A stretch of DNA of 49,851 nt from Hyphomicrobiales bacterium (GTDB taxonomy: Bacteria > Pseudomonadota > Alphaproteobacteria > Rhizobiales > Beijerinckiaceae). The stretch spans positions 1 through 49,851 of the forward strand of contig JAPLOU010000021.1 in NCBI GenBank assembly GCA_026400535.1, given 5' to 3'. Position 1 is the stretch's first letter. Each line of letters starts with the position of its first letter. Of the stretch, positions 17,292 through 26,301 are shown in pieces. Made by a program: the position numbers and the translations under genes. Under the pieces are notes generated by a model, which made no database searches, was not told the origin of the DNA, and saw nothing but the letters and a program-made list of their open reading frames with translations.

Positions 17292-17334
17292 AACGGATGG
17301 ATGCTCGGCGTTCCGGCGCATCCGTTTCGGTTTT
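17292..17334 (+). terminator. Probable Rho-independent terminator after the aldo/keto reductase
   Basis: Eight-base arms AACGGATG (17292-17299) and CATCCGTT (17319-17326) pair perfectly around a GC-rich 19-base loop that can itself fold (CGG with CCG). A T-rich tail GTTTCGGTTTT follows. It starts four bases after the aldo/keto reductase stop. Confidence 0.55.
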
Positions 17335-17813
17335 GGCGCAGAGGCGGCAGAAGCTCGGGACGCCAAATCTGTTGCCGTCTTCGAGGACGGGTCTGACCTC
17401 GCCCAGAGGGGCACAAGCGCAAGCTGATGTGCGGCGCCCTTGGGTCCGTCTGGTCGCCTTAGCACCCGCCACGCCAACCCATGCCGGGTCTGGCTCATCT
17501 TGGCCGACCTCGATCGTGCTCAGGAGCCGACCGACTCTGTCTCCCTGTTTCGAGTGAACCGTGAACATCTCCTGGTGAGTGAAGGTTAGCCATCTCCTCA
17601 TCTATGCTGTGGCACAGACCAAGGCCTCATGATCAGAAGAGAGTTTTCACTGTTGCCTCTGTGATATGAGATCAAGTAATATGAATACGCACAGAAATTT
17701 GTGTCGCGGTTCCTTGTGGTCTATGGTGTCTTGCCGATTGCTGCGTATTGGCCAAGGGGGATGGAATTTCGAGCCAGGCACTGGCGTCAGCGGCGGCTTT
17801 GTCCCATGATCAA
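17335..17813. other. Intergenic stretch before the metallophosphoesterase
   Basis: About 480 bases with no convincing coding frame. The part from about 17600 is clearly richer in A and T (for example around 17640-17710) and probably holds the promoter of the metallophosphoesterase gene. I could not identify a clear -35/-10 pair. Confidence 0.4.
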
Positions 17814-19571
17814 ATGATGATGATCGTAGACCCGCGAAACGGTGACGCCGAGGACGACCGCTCAAGCCCCAAGGCCAAATCGCTCATCAGACTGGCTGGC
17901 GGCATGCTGACCGAGATCAGCCCCGTCAAGGTGCTGTCCGCCTTCGGTTTGCTGGTCGTGCTGCCGAACCTGGTTCTTGGCTTCGCTCCTCTCGTCGTCT
18001 CGGCCTGGTTCACGACCGTATCGGCGGAGGTTCTTGCCACCACCACCATCGGATCGGCGATCGTCTTGTGCCTGCTGATTGGCCTCGCGCTCTCTGCATG
18101 GCGGCCTTTGTTCACCGTGCTGGAAACGAATTTCTGGTCGTTGAACGCGATGCTCGTCCAGCCGATGTACATCCTGCTGCGCGAAGCGCTGCGCCATTAC
18201 ACCGGCAAGCGGGGGGGCGGCATGACCACCTCCCGCGGCCCCCGCAATGCGCGGTTGACCGCCGCGGCCGCAGGCTTGCTGGCGGCGGCCCTTGGCGTCT
18301 GCCTGGTGCTGATCGCCTGGCCTTGGACACGCTGGCTGGGAACACCTCTCGATCTTGCACGACCCCTGCACCTCGTGATCCCGGCCATCGCCAATTCGGT
18401 CGTCATCGTCGCCGCCTATGCTTCCGTTGCTTCAGTCGTGTCGGGGCTCGCGGATGCCGCGATGGATGAAACACAAGACCTCGCGATCGACGCCATGTCC
18501 CCGGTTCAGGGGCAAGGCTGGCGCATTGCCCATCTTTCGGATGTTCATGTCGTCGGCGAAGGCTATGGCTTCCGGATCGAGAGCGGACGCGACGGTCCCC
18601 GCGGCAACGAGCGTTTCCGGGCGGTTCTGGCGAAGCTCGCGGCGATCCACGCTGCGGAACCGCTCGATGCGATCCTTTTCACAGGCGACATGACGGATGC
18701 CGGACGCTCATCCGAATGGGCGGAATTCCTCGATGCGCTTGACGCCTATCCGCAACTTCACGCCATCTCGCTCATGTTGCCCGGCAACCATGATCTGAAC
18801 ATCATCGACCGCGCCAACCCGGCCCGGCTGGAATTGCCGTGGAACAGCGCCAGATCATTGCGCTACCTGCGCGTCCTCTCGGCCATGGAGACGGTGCATG
18901 GCGGGCGTACGCGGTCGATGACGGGCGACGATTTCGCGGTCCAGCCGACCCTGAAGGAGATGCTGAAGCCGCATCAGGAGACATTGAGGCTGTTCGCGAC
19001 GGAGGGCGGATTCCGCCGCGCTCTCACCGTCGACCGCCTCTGGCGGGAGGCGTTTCCGCAACTCATGCCGCCGACCAGGCCCGACGGCCTCGGCTTTCTG
19101 GTGCTGGACACCAATGCGGATACCCATTTCTCCTTCACCAATGCCCTTGGGTTCCTGTCGGTGCGCCAGGCGCTTGCCATCGAGGCCGCCATGCAGGCCT
19201 ATCCGAAGGCGTATTGGGTGATCGCGATGCATCACCACATGCTCGAATATCCGCGTGCTGCGGACGCTTTATCGGTGCGCATTGGCACAGCACTCATCAA
19301 CGGCAGCTGGGTCGTCCGGAGCCTGAAGCACAATGGCGACCGCTTCGTCGTCATGCACGGCCACCGGCATGTGGACTGGCTTGGTCGCTGCGGTGATGTC
19401 AGGATCATCTCCGGTCCATCCGCCGTCATGGGCGCAACCGACCTCGATGCGAGCTATGTCCTCATTCACACGCTGCATGGGGCGGATGGAAAACTCGCCA
19501 TCGCCAAACCGCAACGGGTGGATCTGCCTCCGCTCAGCCGCTCCCGGAATGCAGAGAGCCTGGCCGACTGA
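17814..19571 (+). CDS. Membrane-anchored calcineurin-type metallophosphoesterase
   Basis: A 585-residue protein counted from the ATG triplet run at 17814; the frame stays open upstream to an ATT at 17748, so the start is uncertain. The N-terminal third has about four hydrophobic segments (VLSAFGLLVVLPNLVLGF, then near 18050, 18270 and 18380) and would anchor it in the inner membrane. The C-terminal domain has the full dinuclear metal set: D243xH245 (SDVHV), D292 (TGDMTD), N325-H326-D327 (GNHD), H473-H475 and H517xH519 (GHRHVDW). The substrate (phospholipid, nucleotide or other phosphoester) is unknown. It stands alone between two IS6 relics. Confidence 0.88.
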   Translation: MMMIVDPRNGDAEDDRSSPKAKSLIRLAGGMLTEISPVKVLSAFGLLVVLPNLVLGFAPLVVSAWFTTVSAEVLATTTIGSAIVLCLLIGLALSAWRPLFTVLETNFWSLNAMLVQPMYILLREALRHYTGKRGGGMTTSRGPRNARLTAAAAGLLAAALGVCLVLIAWPWTRWLGTPLDLARPLHLVIPAIANSVVIVAAYASVASVVSGLADAAMDETQDLAIDAMSPVQGQGWRIAHLSDVHVVGEGYGFRIESGRDGPRGNERFRAVLAKLAAIHAAEPLDAILFTGDMTDAGRSSEWAEFLDALDAYPQLHAISLMLPGNHDLNIIDRANPARLELPWNSARSLRYLRVLSAMETVHGGRTRSMTGDDFAVQPTLKEMLKPHQETLRLFATEGGFRRALTVDRLWREAFPQLMPPTRPDGLGFLVLDTNADTHFSFTNALGFLSVRQALAIEAAMQAYPKAYWVIAMHHHMLEYPRAADALSVRIGTALINGSWVVRSLKHNGDRFVVMHGHRHVDWLGRCGDVRIISGPSAVMGATDLDASYVLIHTLHGADGKLAIAKPQRVDLPPLSRSRNAESLAD

Positions 19572-19637
19572 GCCTGCCAAAACAGGGTGCTGTCAGGCAC
19601 AAAACCAGTTTTGGAACGCGCCCCAACCCGGCTTTGA

Positions 19638-20093
19638 TCAGGCCGCGCCGCGCCGGCGCCATAGGGTCAGCGCTATGGTGCGTTTGTCCGTGGAACTGGA
19701 TCGTGAGGTGAGGGATCGCTCCGAGGTGACGTGGGTCTGGACCTGGCCGTGAAGGCTCACGGGTTTCTGCCGGCTGTGCATCCGCCGCAAGCGCAGCATG
19801 ACAAGCTGACGTCGCCGAAATGGCTGGTGCGCGTTCTCAGCACGGTTGTTCAACCAGCGGCCTGTTCGCGCTTGTCGATGGCCCCCGGAATTCCGAGGGC
19901 GGCACCCTCGGACGCCAGGCAATCGGTTACGATCGTCGCGGTCTGGCCATGCCGCCTCAGCGATTTTCCGAGGACTTGCAAGACCGCCGACTGATCATAA
20001 CGCTTCGTGACGACGCTTTCGAGCACCCCGCCCTGATGATCGAGGGCCCGCCAGAGAGAGTGTTTCACACCGTTGATCTTCACGAAGGCGGTA
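19638..20093 (-). pseudogene. IS6-family transposase relic 2 (N-terminus lost, frameshifted)
   Basis: Read leftward from about 20093, VKINGVKHSLWRALDHQGG and LESVVTKRYDQSAVLQVL give the central DDE domain. A frame change then leads to GRWLNNRAENAHQPFRRR and the C-terminal end at 19638. The N-terminal helix-turn-helix region is absent: sequence to the right of about 20093 does not match the family. The degenerate segment GGTGCTGTCAGGCA near 19588 could be a decayed terminal repeat of the IS6 type, but I am unsure. Orientation is the same as relics 1 and 3. Confidence 0.8.
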
Positions 20094-20189
20094 TTGGGTG
20101 GCTCTGTCCTCCATCAAGCGACCGGCTGTTCTTCGAGCGATTGAGGACTTGGACCGGTTCTGCGGGTCGCCATTGACGTCAGCACGCAC

Positions 20190-21125
20190 TCATCGCGGAG
20201 CCCCCAGGAACGCCCAGATGGTTTCGGCCGCCTCGATGTCGTGGTTCTGCGGCCCGAGCATGCGTGCAATCGGGCCACGGCCCTCATTCTTCCGCAAGAG
20301 CGAGGGCTCCCTGTGGCCTCCGCCATTCACCCGGTAGAGCGACACGCGCGCCGACTTGCAGTTGACGCCCGTCATCAGCGTGATGGTCGAGCCATCGGAC
20401 GGATCGAGATCGGGCAGGGTTTCTTCCCGCGCCGGCAGTCCGCAGCCATTGATCTGCGCCCAGAAGGCGAAGGTCTCCGGGATGCTGGACATGGGATCCT
20501 GGGGGCGCTGCGACAAGCGCCGGGCCGCAGAACCGTCATAGGTCATGAGCGGGTCGGCAGTTCCCGCAATCATGATCACGGGCAGGGGCCGCGTGGGCTT
20601 GCAGGCCTCGCGCATCGCCACTGGCATCGCCGCGATCGTCGGGGCAATGCCCGCAACAAGGCCGGCCCGGTCGCAGGCAAGGCGCAAGGACATCATCCCT
20701 CCGTTTGAGGCCCCGGTCACGAAGATGCGCGCGCGGTCGGCGCGGTCCCTGGCGACAAGCTCTGCAACCAGTTGCGCGATGAAGCCGACATCATCGGCAT
20801 CCGAGACCATCCCGGATACGGTCTGCTTGCGACCATCGTTCCACTGGTTGTTCACGCCCTGTGGCGCAACAAGGATGAAGCCATGGCGCATCGCCACAGC
20901 GGGCCAGGCGCTGCGCTGGAAGATGTCGGAGGCCGGTCGCGTGCCGCCATGAAGGGCGAGCACCACGGCTCTGGGTGCCCCGTTCGCCGGCGGGGCCTGC
21001 ACGAAGTATTCACGGACGATGCCGCCGGACAACAGCGTCCGCCGCTCGGGCGCTGCATGGGCGATACCGAGGCTGGAAAGGGCCGCGGCGACGATGACCG
21101 CACAAACGGACCAGCAGCTTCTCAT
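20190..21125 (-). CDS. Secreted esterase of the PHB depolymerase/LpqC family
   Basis: A 311-residue alpha/beta hydrolase. From the ATG at 21125 it has a signal peptide (hydrophobic core VCAVIVAAALSSLGIAHA) and is probably exported. The nucleophile elbow is GASNGGMMS; TADPLMTYDG carries the likely Asp and NGGGHREPS the likely His. NNQWNDGR and YDGS are typical of the LpqC/feruloyl-esterase-like depolymerase group, which cleaves polyester or aromatic ester bonds. A GTG three codons upstream (21134) with GGAG in front is an alternative start. It is transcribed leftward into IS relic 2 and diverges from cfa across about 240 bases. Confidence 0.85.
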   Translation of the reverse strand: MRSCWSVCAVIVAAALSSLGIAHAAPERRTLLSGGIVREYFVQAPPANGAPRAVVLALHGGTRPASDIFQRSAWPAVAMRHGFILVAPQGVNNQWNDGRKQTVSGMVSDADDVGFIAQLVAELVARDRADRARIFVTGASNGGMMSLRLACDRAGLVAGIAPTIAAMPVAMREACKPTRPLPVIMIAGTADPLMTYDGSAARRLSQRPQDPMSSIPETFAFWAQINGCGLPAREETLPDLDPSDGSTITLMTGVNCKSARVSLYRVNGGGHREPSLLRKNEGRGPIARMLGPQNHDIEAAETIWAFLGAPR

Positions 21126-21364
21126 GTTGACCACGATGACATCTCCATTCCTGACCGGCTTGAGCCATGCACGGTCGATCGCAGTGTGCAGCACAAGGCG
21201 GATGCGTGACATCGTGAGTGACGTCCTGTTGATGTCCACTCAGACGTTAGCCCGGATTTCCGTCGAACAGGGAAGAGGGTTGGTCGGGACAACGCGCCCG
21301 GCAAGCTGCTTTAAACCAGTCGAAGCGCTTTCCAATCGCTACTCCGCTCGGCTAGTCTGAGCCC

Positions 21365-22600
21365 ATGGCCCTTCTGTCGCATCTCCTTCGCCGCTTCGTC
21401 CGCAATGGTCGCCTCACACTTCGTCGCCCTGATGGATCGCTTGAGTCCTTCGGCTCAGGCGAGCAAGGGCCGCTCATCACAGTCCGCCTGGCTGATGCCG
21501 CCACGGAGCGCTCCTTGTTCTTCAATCCGGAGCTTGCCGCAGGCGAGGCCTATATGGACGGCCGGTTGGTCGTGGAAGACGGTCACATCATCGACCTCTT
21601 GACGCTTTTCTCCGTCAATCGCACGGGGCTTGCGGCCCACCCCGTCCAGCAAATGCTTCGTCGGGTCTGGCGTGTGCTGAAGCGTCGCCAACAGGCCAAT
21701 AAGCTCGGCCAAGCCGCTGAGAATGTGTCGAGCCATTATGACCATCCCCGCGCCTTCTACGAGCTCTGGCTCGATGAGACCATGAGCTATTCCTGCGCCT
21801 ATTTCGAGCGGCCTGATATGGCCCTGAAAGAGGCTCAGATCGCCAAGTTTCGCCATATCGCGGCTAAGCTCAAGCTTGAGCCGGGTATGCGGGTGGCCGA
21901 AATCGGCTCGGGCTGGGGTGGACTTGCGACCTATCTTGCCCTCGTCTGCGGTGTCCATGTCACCGCGATCAATGTCTCGCCGGACCAGCTTGTGGCTTCA
22001 AAGGAGCGGGTTGCGCAGGCGGGCGCGGCGGACCGGGTCACCTTCTTTGAAAAGGACTACCGCGAGCTCACCGGAACCTTCGATCGCGTGGTCTCCGTCG
22101 GCATGATGGAACATGTGGGCGTGACCCATTTCGACGAGTATTTTTCAACGGTGAAACGCCTGTGCGGGGAGGACGGTTTTGGCATGATCCACGCCATCGG
22201 CCGGATGTCACCACCCGGGACAACCGCGCCCTTTATCCGCAAATACATCTTTCCGGGCGGCTATGTGCCGGCACTGTCCGAAGTCTTCGCGTCCACCGAG
22301 CGGGTTGGGCTTTGGGTGGCCGATTGTGAGGTCAAGCGGCTCCATTATTACTGGACCATCAAGGCGTGGCGGGAAAAGTTCGCGGCCGTCCGTCCCCAGG
22401 TGGTCGACATGCAGGGGGAGCGGTTCGCCAGGATGTGGGAATTTTATCTTGCGGCGGTCGAACTGGGGTTCCTCAATGGGTCCAATATGGTGTTCCAGCT
22501 TCTCTTGGCTGCGAAGCGCGATGCGGTGCCGGTGACCCGCAGTTTCATCGAGCGCGGTGAGGAGGCGCTCCGGCAGCGCGAGGCCCGGCTCCCGTGGTGA
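21365..22600 (+). CDS. cfa: Cyclopropane-fatty-acyl-phospholipid synthase
   Basis: A 411-residue S-adenosylmethionine-dependent methyltransferase that adds a methylene bridge to unsaturated acyl chains of membrane lipids. The SAM site is VAEIGSGWGGLATYLA (about residues 178-193). Other family features are SSHYDHPRAFYELWLD, TMSYSCAYF, SVGMMEHVG and KYIFPGGYVP. Length matches the Cfa family. The ATG at 21365 gives the usual N-terminal domain. It converges with the GntR regulator gene, 36 bases from its end. Confidence 0.95.
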   Translation: MALLSHLLRRFVRNGRLTLRRPDGSLESFGSGEQGPLITVRLADAATERSLFFNPELAAGEAYMDGRLVVEDGHIIDLLTLFSVNRTGLAAHPVQQMLRRVWRVLKRRQQANKLGQAAENVSSHYDHPRAFYELWLDETMSYSCAYFERPDMALKEAQIAKFRHIAAKLKLEPGMRVAEIGSGWGGLATYLALVCGVHVTAINVSPDQLVASKERVAQAGAADRVTFFEKDYRELTGTFDRVVSVGMMEHVGVTHFDEYFSTVKRLCGEDGFGMIHAIGRMSPPGTTAPFIRKYIFPGGYVPALSEVFASTERVGLWVADCEVKRLHYYWTIKAWREKFAAVRPQVVDMQGERFARMWEFYLAAVELGFLNGSNMVFQLLLAAKRDAVPVTRSFIERGEEALRQREARLPW

Positions 22601-22636
22601 GCGCAAGCATCAATACAAGCCGGAAGCGATGGCCCA

Positions 22637-23488
22637 TCAGGGCGGCGCGCTCTTTTCGCATCCGTGGAATGCCTCGCTCGCTGCCGAAAGCCGTTCGCTC
22701 GCAACACGTACAGGCGAGACCGAAACTGCCGATGCCACACCGCGTTTGAGCATCGACTTGACCAGCGACGATCTGACGCTCGCCACGTGTTCGCGCATGA
22801 GGATCTCGGCACGATAGCTGTCGCGCGCCAGGATCGCATCATAGATGCGGTGATGGTCGTCGTGACGCCGCCGCACGTCGTCGAATTCGAAGGCGACGAT
22901 GTTGCGGTGGGAGGAGGGGGCGACGCTCTGGCAGAGCCGGATCATCTCGCCCAGCATGCGGCAGCGCGCGGCCGAATGGATGGCGTCGTGGAAGGCGAAA
23001 TTGATGGCGCCATAGGTGACGCGATCTTCGTCCCGGAGGCTGCCCTTGGCGAGGAGCAGGTCCCCGTCCGCGAGCGCACCTTCGATCACCCGTCCTCCGG
23101 CATCCGACAGACCGCGTTCGGCGGCGAAACGGGCTGCCAGCGCCTCCATCATCGCCCTGATCTCATAGGCGTCGACGATCTCGGCGGTCTGGAAACTGCG
23201 AACGGCATAGCCACGATTGGGCGCGTAGTCGAGAAGGCCTTCGCTGGCCAGCGCCTGGAGGGCGGACCGGATCGGCGTCCGCGACACACCCAAGGTCACG
23301 CTCAACTGGACCTCCCGCAGTCGCTCTCCCGGCGCGACGTCGCCGGACAGGATCGCCGACCGGATCCTGTCGGCAACCGAGAGCGAGCGCGTTCGGCTCT
23401 GGCCGGCGCCATCGTCCTGACTTGCGCTCTGTGCGTCTTCCATCGAACGGCCCGGCCCGGCTGCAGCCACCATGAGTCTGTCATTCAT
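22637..23488 (-). CDS. GntR-family (FadR/FCD) transcriptional regulator
   Basis: A 283-residue regulator. The winged helix-turn-helix includes VQLSVTLGVSRTPIRSALQ. The C-terminal all-helical FCD domain shows the metal/effector His pattern FHDAIHSAA and, near the end, MREHVASVRSSL. FCD regulators typically bind small carboxylates and repress neighbouring catabolic operons. It is divergent from the 16-gene catabolic operon, and the gap holds a perfect palindrome (23617-23626), so it very likely controls that operon and itself. I used the ATG at 23488; 23473 and 23443 are alternatives. Confidence 0.92.
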   Translation of the reverse strand: MNDRLMVAAAGPGRSMEDAQSASQDDGAGQSRTRSLSVADRIRSAILSGDVAPGERLREVQLSVTLGVSRTPIRSALQALASEGLLDYAPNRGYAVRSFQTAEIVDAYEIRAMMEALAARFAAERGLSDAGGRVIEGALADGDLLLAKGSLRDEDRVTYGAINFAFHDAIHSAARCRMLGEMIRLCQSVAPSSHRNIVAFEFDDVRRRHDDHHRIYDAILARDSYRAEILMREHVASVRSSLVKSMLKRGVASAVSVSPVRVASERLSAASEAFHGCEKSAPP

Positions 23489-23616
23489 TTTGTATGGAAT
23501 CCGGCCATGCGCAAGTGGGCCGATGGCAGGTGCCAGCACGTAATGTACGCAATCCACGCCGGATTGCGGCGACATCGCTTAAATCATGGGCGCGACTCGC
23601 CGCCATAATATGCAAA

Positions 23617-23626
23617 ATGTATACAT
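23617..23626. promoter_or_regulatory. Probable GntR/FCD operator palindrome
   Basis: A perfect ten-base palindrome, ATGTATACAT, in the divergent gap. It fits the t-x-GT-ta/at-AC-x-a pattern bound by FadR-subfamily regulators. It sits seven bases upstream of a good -35 element for the rightward operon. Binding by the adjacent GntR protein is inferred. Confidence 0.65.
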
Positions 23627-23632
23627 CATGAG

Positions 23633-23661
23633 TTGACGATTGGAATTTTTATGCAATTATT
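23633..23661 (+). promoter_or_regulatory. Candidate sigma-70 promoter of the catabolic operon
   Basis: TTGACG at 23633-23638 is followed after 17 bases by AATTAT at 23656-23661, a fair match to the consensus. It lies in an A/T-rich island and would leave a leader of about 50 bases before the ATG at 23719. The palindrome directly upstream fits repression or activation by the GntR protein. Confidence 0.55.
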
Positions 23662-23718
23662 GGTGCTAGCAGAAGCGAGATTTCCCGGGTTTGCGGGCCT
23701 GTGAAGCGGAGTTGATCG

Positions 23719-24951
23719 ATGGCCAGTCTCCCGGACAACGCGATCGAACAGATTACCGAGAACCGTCTGCCGCACTACCAGCCCTACGGCTGGCACCATT
23801 GGCCCGAGCATCCCTGGCTGGCCTATCAATTCCGCCGCGGTCTCGGTGAGACCCAGGAGGGGGGCGGCAGCGTCTCGGAGGTGTTCCAGGCGGCGTCCCG
23901 GATGATCCCCGGCGATCTCGAGAGCTGGCACATCGAGTGGAAGCGGATCGGCGATCGCAACTGGGAACGCGGTCTGAGGGCGGAAGCCGACGGGCATGTC
24001 CGCACCGCGATGAACTGCTTCTTGCGCGCCGCCGACTATTATCGCCAGGCTGAGTTCCACCTCGAGCCGACGGATCCCCGCCGCCTGCCGACCTTCGAGG
24101 CCATGGAGGCCTGTTCGAAAAAGTTCATCGGCTGGCTCAATCCACCGGGTGAGGTCGTGGACATTCCCTATGAAGACGGCAAGCCGATCTGCGCCTATTT
24201 CGTCCGCGCACCTTTCCCCGGCGACCGGCTTCCGGTCCTGATTTGCATGGGCGGCCTCGACTCAATCAAGGACGAGATGTGGTTCATGCAGGCCCATGGC
24301 TGCCTGCAGCGTGGCATCTCGGTCCTGATGATCGACGGGCCTGGGCAGGGCGGAACGCTGCGCCGGCATGGTGTCGTCAACCGCGTCGACACGGAAGTTG
24401 CCATCGGCAAGTGCATCGACTGGCTCGAGACGCAGGCCAACGTCGATCCAAAGCGCATCGCGGTCTGCGGTTCGTCCCTCGGCGGCTATTATGCGGCGCG
24501 GGCGGGTTGCTACGAGCACCGTCTCGCCGCGGCCATCTCCCATGGTGCGATCTGGGACGTCCACGAGATGTGGGGCGACAAGGGCGAGGATTTCGGCCTC
24601 GCCATGCACATCAAATGGGTTTTCGGCAAGCCGACGATGAAGGAGGCCATGGAGAAGGCGAGGGACTTCACCCTCAAAGGCCATCTTGATCATATGAAGT
24701 GCCCCTACCTCATCCTGCACGGAGGCTACGACGTCCTCACCGTCACGGGTGCGACCAAGGCCTACGAGTACGCCAAGAGCAAGGGCGTTGACGTCACCTT
24801 CCGCGTCGTTGACCCCGAGGAGACCGGGGCCGAGCACTGCCAGCACGACAACCCGACGATCGGCCAGGAACTGCTCGCCGACTGGCTTGCCGACGTCTTC
24901 GGCATCGACCAGCGAGCCTTGCTGAAGACCGGCTGGAACCCGCTCATCTGA
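23719..24951 (+). CDS. Alpha/beta hydrolase (2,6-dihydroxypseudooxynicotine hydrolase-like)
   Basis: A 410-residue hydrolase with a large helical N-terminal region (about residues 1-140) before an alpha/beta core. That layout is known from 2,6-dihydroxypseudooxynicotine hydrolase and the FrsA/DUF1100-type esterases. The nucleophile is Ser253 in CGSSLGGYY. The likely Asp is in HGGYDVLT and the likely His in GAEHCQHD. The related nicotine-pathway enzyme cleaves a C-C bond in a diketone-like intermediate. GGAG precedes the ATG. It is the first gene of the operon. Its actual substrate is unknown. Confidence 0.85.
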   Translation: MASLPDNAIEQITENRLPHYQPYGWHHWPEHPWLAYQFRRGLGETQEGGGSVSEVFQAASRMIPGDLESWHIEWKRIGDRNWERGLRAEADGHVRTAMNCFLRAADYYRQAEFHLEPTDPRRLPTFEAMEACSKKFIGWLNPPGEVVDIPYEDGKPICAYFVRAPFPGDRLPVLICMGGLDSIKDEMWFMQAHGCLQRGISVLMIDGPGQGGTLRRHGVVNRVDTEVAIGKCIDWLETQANVDPKRIAVCGSSLGGYYAARAGCYEHRLAAAISHGAIWDVHEMWGDKGEDFGLAMHIKWVFGKPTMKEAMEKARDFTLKGHLDHMKCPYLILHGGYDVLTVTGATKAYEYAKSKGVDVTFRVVDPEETGAEHCQHDNPTIGQELLADWLADVFGIDQRALLKTGWNPLI

Positions 24952-24973
24952 GGAGCGGAGAGGAGCAAGCCCC

Positions 24974-25624
24974 ATGAATCTCGGCGTCGATCATCCCAAG
25001 GCGGCCGTCATCGCCATCGACCTGCATCGCGGCCATCTCGACATGGAGGTCGCCACCATGCCGACCTCGCCGGAGGTCGCGAAGAAGGTCATCGCCGCCA
25101 ACCGCCGCCTGTTCGGCTGGTGCCGCGAGAACGGGATTCCCGTCATCCACCAGATTACAGGCTATCGCGACGAAGCTGAGATCAGAGCCAATGCTTTCTG
25201 GCGCACGCGCGCCGAGGACCCGAAAGCGACGCGCAAGAACGTCATGCGCCACAACATTCTCGGCGGTCCCGGTTGCACAGTGATCCCCGAGCTCTTCGAC
25301 GAGAGGGACTGGGTCGTCGATACCAAGAAGCGCTACGACTGCTTCCTGGGCACCGACCTCGATTTTCTGCTGCGCACCCATGGGATCAACACCCTGCTGA
25401 TCACCGGCGTGAACACCAATTCCTGCGTGCTCGCGACCACGACAGCCGCCAATGTGCGGGACTACGCGGTGATCGTGGTAGAGGACTGCGTCGAGACCAT
25501 GGACGGGCCTGCCCTGCACGAGGCGGGGCTTGCCTGTATCCGCACCGCCTTCGGCTTCGTCATGGACACCGATGCGGTGTTGAACCTCGACAGGCTCGCT
25601 CCGGCCAAGGGAGCGGCCGCGTGA
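24974..25624 (+). CDS. Isochorismatase-fold cysteine hydrolase
   Basis: A 216-residue cysteine amidohydrolase with triad candidates Asp16 (AIDLHRGH), Lys119 (TKKRYDCF) and Cys151 (GVNTNSCVLAT); the neighbouring VNTNSC is a typical nucleophile loop with a cis peptide. Relatives hydrolyse N-carbamoylsarcosine, ureidoacrylate, maleamate or biuret, that is, C-N bonds of small amides. A GGAG site precedes the ATG. The TGA overlaps the GTG start of the next gene. In this operon it is a strong candidate for releasing ammonia or carbamate from a ring-opened intermediate (inference). Confidence 0.9.
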   Translation: MNLGVDHPKAAVIAIDLHRGHLDMEVATMPTSPEVAKKVIAANRRLFGWCRENGIPVIHQITGYRDEAEIRANAFWRTRAEDPKATRKNVMRHNILGGPGCTVIPELFDERDWVVDTKKRYDCFLGTDLDFLLRTHGINTLLITGVNTNSCVLATTTAANVRDYAVIVVEDCVETMDGPALHEAGLACIRTAFGFVMDTDAVLNLDRLAPAKGAAA

Positions 25625-26301
25625 ACACCCATGCCAAGGCGCTGCTGAAGGCGGGTGGAACAGTGATCGCGGTCAATCCCGGCGGCGTCAGCCTGCCGGC
25701 GGCCGATATGCTGGCGCGCCTTGGTGCCGATTGCCTCTTCATCGACTGCGAAAGGACGGCGGTTTCGGTCGATGCGGTTCCCGCCATGGCTCGCGCGGCT
25801 CAGGCAGGCGGCATCTCGGCAATCGTCAGGTCGGAGTCGCGCGACCCGGCGATCCTCACACGCTACTTCGACTGCGGCATCGATGGCCTCGTCCTGCCGC
25901 AGGTCGAAAGCCGCGCGGAGTGCGACATGCTGGTCGCCACGGCGCGGGCCGCCACCAGGGGCAGGCAGGATGATCTCCTGCTCATCGCTCAGATCGAGAG
26001 CGTTGGAGGCATCGCCGCCCTTGACGCTATCGCCACGGCGCCCGGGATTGACCTCATCCTGATCGGGCCGAACGACCTCGCCCATTCGATGGGCTTTCTC
26101 GGCGATACCTCCCAGCCCGAACTCGTCGAGGCTGTGCGCGCATGTGCCGAGCGGGTCCGGGCGCTCGGACGGGCTTTCGGCCTGCCCTGCACAGCCGCAA
26201 CCATCGGCGAATGGCGGCAGCGGGGGGCTGCTTTCTGTTACGCGACCCTCGAAGTGTTGCTCGCGCCATCTCTTGCGGATCTCAGGAAAGCGATCGCATG
26301 A
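25621..26301 (+). CDS. HpcH/HpaI-family aldolase
   Basis: A 226-residue class II (metal-dependent) aldolase of the HpcH/HpaI/citrate-lyase-beta superfamily. Visible features are FIDCERTAVS, the metal-ligand Glu in QIESVGG and the phosphate/pyruvate-binding IGPNDLAHSMG, whose Asp is the second metal ligand. These enzymes split 4-hydroxy-2-oxo acids into pyruvate and an aldehyde. The GTG at 25621 overlaps the preceding stop (GTGA), and its end overlaps the OsmC gene (ATGA). It would supply a C-C cleavage step late in the pathway. Confidence 0.9.
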   Translation: MNTHAKALLKAGGTVIAVNPGGVSLPAADMLARLGADCLFIDCERTAVSVDAVPAMARAAQAGGISAIVRSESRDPAILTRYFDCGIDGLVLPQVESRAECDMLVATARAATRGRQDDLLLIAQIESVGGIAALDAIATAPGIDLILIGPNDLAHSMGFLGDTSQPELVEAVRACAERVRALGRAFGLPCTAATIGEWRQRGAAFCYATLEVLLAPSLADLRKAIA

